NCBI RefSeq assembly: GCF_019175285.1
Contig: NC_056524.1
Location: forward strand, 102,501,351 to 102,565,350
Source: Sceloporus undulatus
Lineage: Eukaryota > Chordata > Lepidosauria > Squamata > Phrynosomatidae
DNA: 64,000 nucleotides
Direction of reading: 5' to 3'
A model generated the notes under the pieces. It saw only the letters and a list, made by a program, of their open reading frames with translations. It ran no database searches and was not told the DNA's origin. Shown here piece after piece: positions 62,085 through 64,000 of this stretch. Position numbers and translations under genes: made by a program. Every line of letters starts with the position of its first letter. Positions within the stretch are counted from its first letter, which is position 1.

Positions 62085-63159
62085 TTCAGTTTTTGAAATA
62101 TTGGAATCATAGAGAGGGTTTGCTGAGAAGCTATTTTTATACATTATTATTATGATTATTTTTCCTCCTACAGTCAAATGTTTGATAGTGCTATTTTAGA
62201 TCTGCGTAAGCAACTAGCACAGTTCTGCATACATTTACTCAAAAGTAAGTTCCTACTGAATTCATTGGCACTTGGTTCCAGGTAAGTCTAGCTCTAAGCA
62301 AGTTTGACCATGTGTCTTCTTTTATTAGGCAAGTGATGTATAAAATGGATATGACAGAGGTGCTTGTGTTGGAACAAACAAATGTTCCTTAGTGCAGTTC
62401 AGCTCCCTGTTTGTTCTTGTTTCAATACTCTTCATTAGGTGTAATCTGAGCAAACATTTTGGTTCTTAAAATAACATCCAATTGTCTGTGGAATGCTTTA
62501 GCCAACATTAATGTACAAAAGATAATGTCAGTGGAATACTGCTTTGATGCGGCTGTGTGTAGCTTAACTTGGGGGTGCCTCTCCAGATATGGAGGGCAAA
62601 TACCAGCAGCCCTAGCCAGCATAGGCAATGGTGAGGAATGCTGGGAGTTGCAGTCCAGCAACATGTAGAAGGCTATATGATTCCCATATCTAGCCTAGTC
62701 CCAACTAGAACAGAGCCAATGAATCAGTGGTAGTTAAGTCAACACTTATGTAAGGTCCATTGATTTAATTGGTCTACTCTATTGGGAATTGTCAGCCAGA
62801 CATCCAAGGTGCAACTCCTCAGATTTGTTGAACAGCTGTGCTGGATAGGGTAGATGATGTTTTCAGTCCAACAGTATCTGGAGGACCACACAATTTCCTC
62901 CCCAAACAATAAGATTCAGGCCGACATGTGTCACAGTTTATGTGCTTCCATCTGGTCCAAATCATTTTTTAAAGTGCAGGAGAGCTGGAATGTTTATGGA
63001 TTCAGTTCTCTGTAAAATCAGATTTTATCAGGATTTTTATTTTTTATTTTTTTGAAAAAGGCTTGATTTTTCTGTCTTTGGTGTTCCTGATTGTAGAAGA
63101 TGTGATTGTTTTTATTGTTTTTCTTTCCCTTACAGTTATGATTCATTTGGCCAAATTAC
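62085..63159. other. TMEM182 3' flank with old repeat pieces
   Basis: Probably includes the TMEM182 3'UTR. 62229-62295 and 62575-62660 are old dispersed repeats related to 49122 and 38147. No further gene seen. Confidence 0.5.
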
Positions 63160-63307
63160 AGCATCCCCACTCCATACCCGGGTGCTCCACTTTACATGGA
63201 AGCCGCACTGCAACCTATTGAATGGGGCTTGAGCTTATGTGGTATTTGCCTTACGCGGGGGGTGGGGGGGTGCAGAACGGATCCCCGCATAAGGCAAGGC
63301 TCCACTG
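63160..63307. mobile_element. Tc/mariner-type miniature element
   Basis: The right end CCCCGCATAAGGCAAGGCTCCACTG is followed by TA. The interior has CCTATTGAATGGGGCTTGAG. The left end is partly decayed (..GGGTGCTCCACTTTACATGG). Confidence 0.65.
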
Positions 63308-63309
63308 TA

Positions 63310-64000
63310 TTCGGCTTACAGTTCATCAGCCACTTTTTTTTAACCATCAACCTGATTCTTTTTGCACCATACACAGAGTGGAGAAAGAAATAATGGGAAC
63401 TATGTGATAGAAAGATGTGTAGAAACTTTATAGGTCAATTGGGGGAGTGTTTGAAACCTCACACAATAAGCCGAGTCCCACTCCAACACATAGCTGGTTA
63501 GAAATTAGAAAAAGCAATAACAACAGCATTTTCACAAAGCAGGATACCACTGTTAATTACAGCTTATTATTTTTTATAAATATTATTCATATACCATCTT
63601 ATCCCCAGAAGTGAGATTCAGTCTGTACGTTCTTCATGAGGGTGGTAATTATACACTCCATGGGCCACATGCAACCCTGGGAAGTAGGTCCAGTGCAATC
63701 CTTGGGACCTCCAAGGCCTTGGTATCCACTCAAGGAAATTTACTGCTAGACTCCCTTGCCACATTTTTCAGTGGCAAACTCCTTTAATAGCATCCAGACA
63801 AGTTAAATATGATCCTTTGAGGGAGTTTTCTTTACCAAGAAAGAGCAAAAATCCCTTTCCCCTGAATAGTCCAAAAAGCTGACCAGGAGTGATGCAGCAT
63901 CACTTCTGGTTCTCGAAATGGCAGCATCAACAGTGTGGCTGTTGCCCTTCAGAGATGCCCAAAATTGACTGGTGCAGTTCTCTGAGCTCATGTGTGCTAG
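63310..64000. other. downstream flank, nothing recognised
   Basis: No gene or complete element that I can support up to the window end. Confidence 0.4.

Overview
This is a vertebrate nuclear locus, almost certainly from a squamate reptile and perhaps an iguanian lizard. It holds two intron-containing host genes in a head-to-head arrangement, set in a dense mosaic of transposable elements. The organism call rests on the mix of repeats: L2, CR1, BovB/RTE and L1 LINEs, tRNA-headed SINEs of the Sauria/squamate type, a Penelope-like element with its GIY-YIG part, and many hAT, Tc/mariner-pogo and Harbinger-like DNA elements. The species is an inference.

MFSD9 lies on the minus strand. Its six coding exons run from 19846 down to 3201. 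Joined by consensus splice sites they keep frame throughout and give 474 residues, the length I recall for the mammalian protein. TMEM182 lies on the plus strand. Its five coding exons run from 36103 to 62084, also keep frame, and give 233 residues. From memory these two genes are also divergent neighbours on human 2q12, so the block looks like conserved synteny. MFSD9 encodes an orphan 12-helix major facilitator. TMEM182 encodes a claudin-like four-helix muscle membrane protein.

Layout. 1-3200 is MFSD9 3' flank or 3'UTR and holds a near-perfect 89-base hairpin. 3201-19846 is MFSD9; its introns carry CR1, L2, Tigger-like and hAT copies, and its first intron carries a roughly 1.2 kb tandem array next to exon 1. 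About 19590-20110 is a CpG-rich promoter with a YY1-type motif. 20128-36102 is intergenic: a SINE with an internal tandem expansion, an L1, a BovB interrupted by two DNA elements, a 1.25 kb Harbinger-like element, and a 3.9 kb Harbinger-like composite with decayed SANT/Myb-type reading frames. 36103-62084 is TMEM182; its 16 kb third intron and 7.8 kb fourth intron hold L2, Penelope, SINE, BovB and several short inverted-repeat elements. 62085-64000 is 3' flank.

The most unusual signal is a group of CpG-rich, Harbinger-like miniature elements. They share ends of the type GGC..GTTACAGAC.GGC and most have clean 3-bp target duplications. Two of them (61026-61392 and 48121-48398) are built almost wholly from consecutive perfect hairpins. 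I saw no tRNA, rRNA, CRISPR array or intact retrovirus. All calls were made by eye, without database searches.
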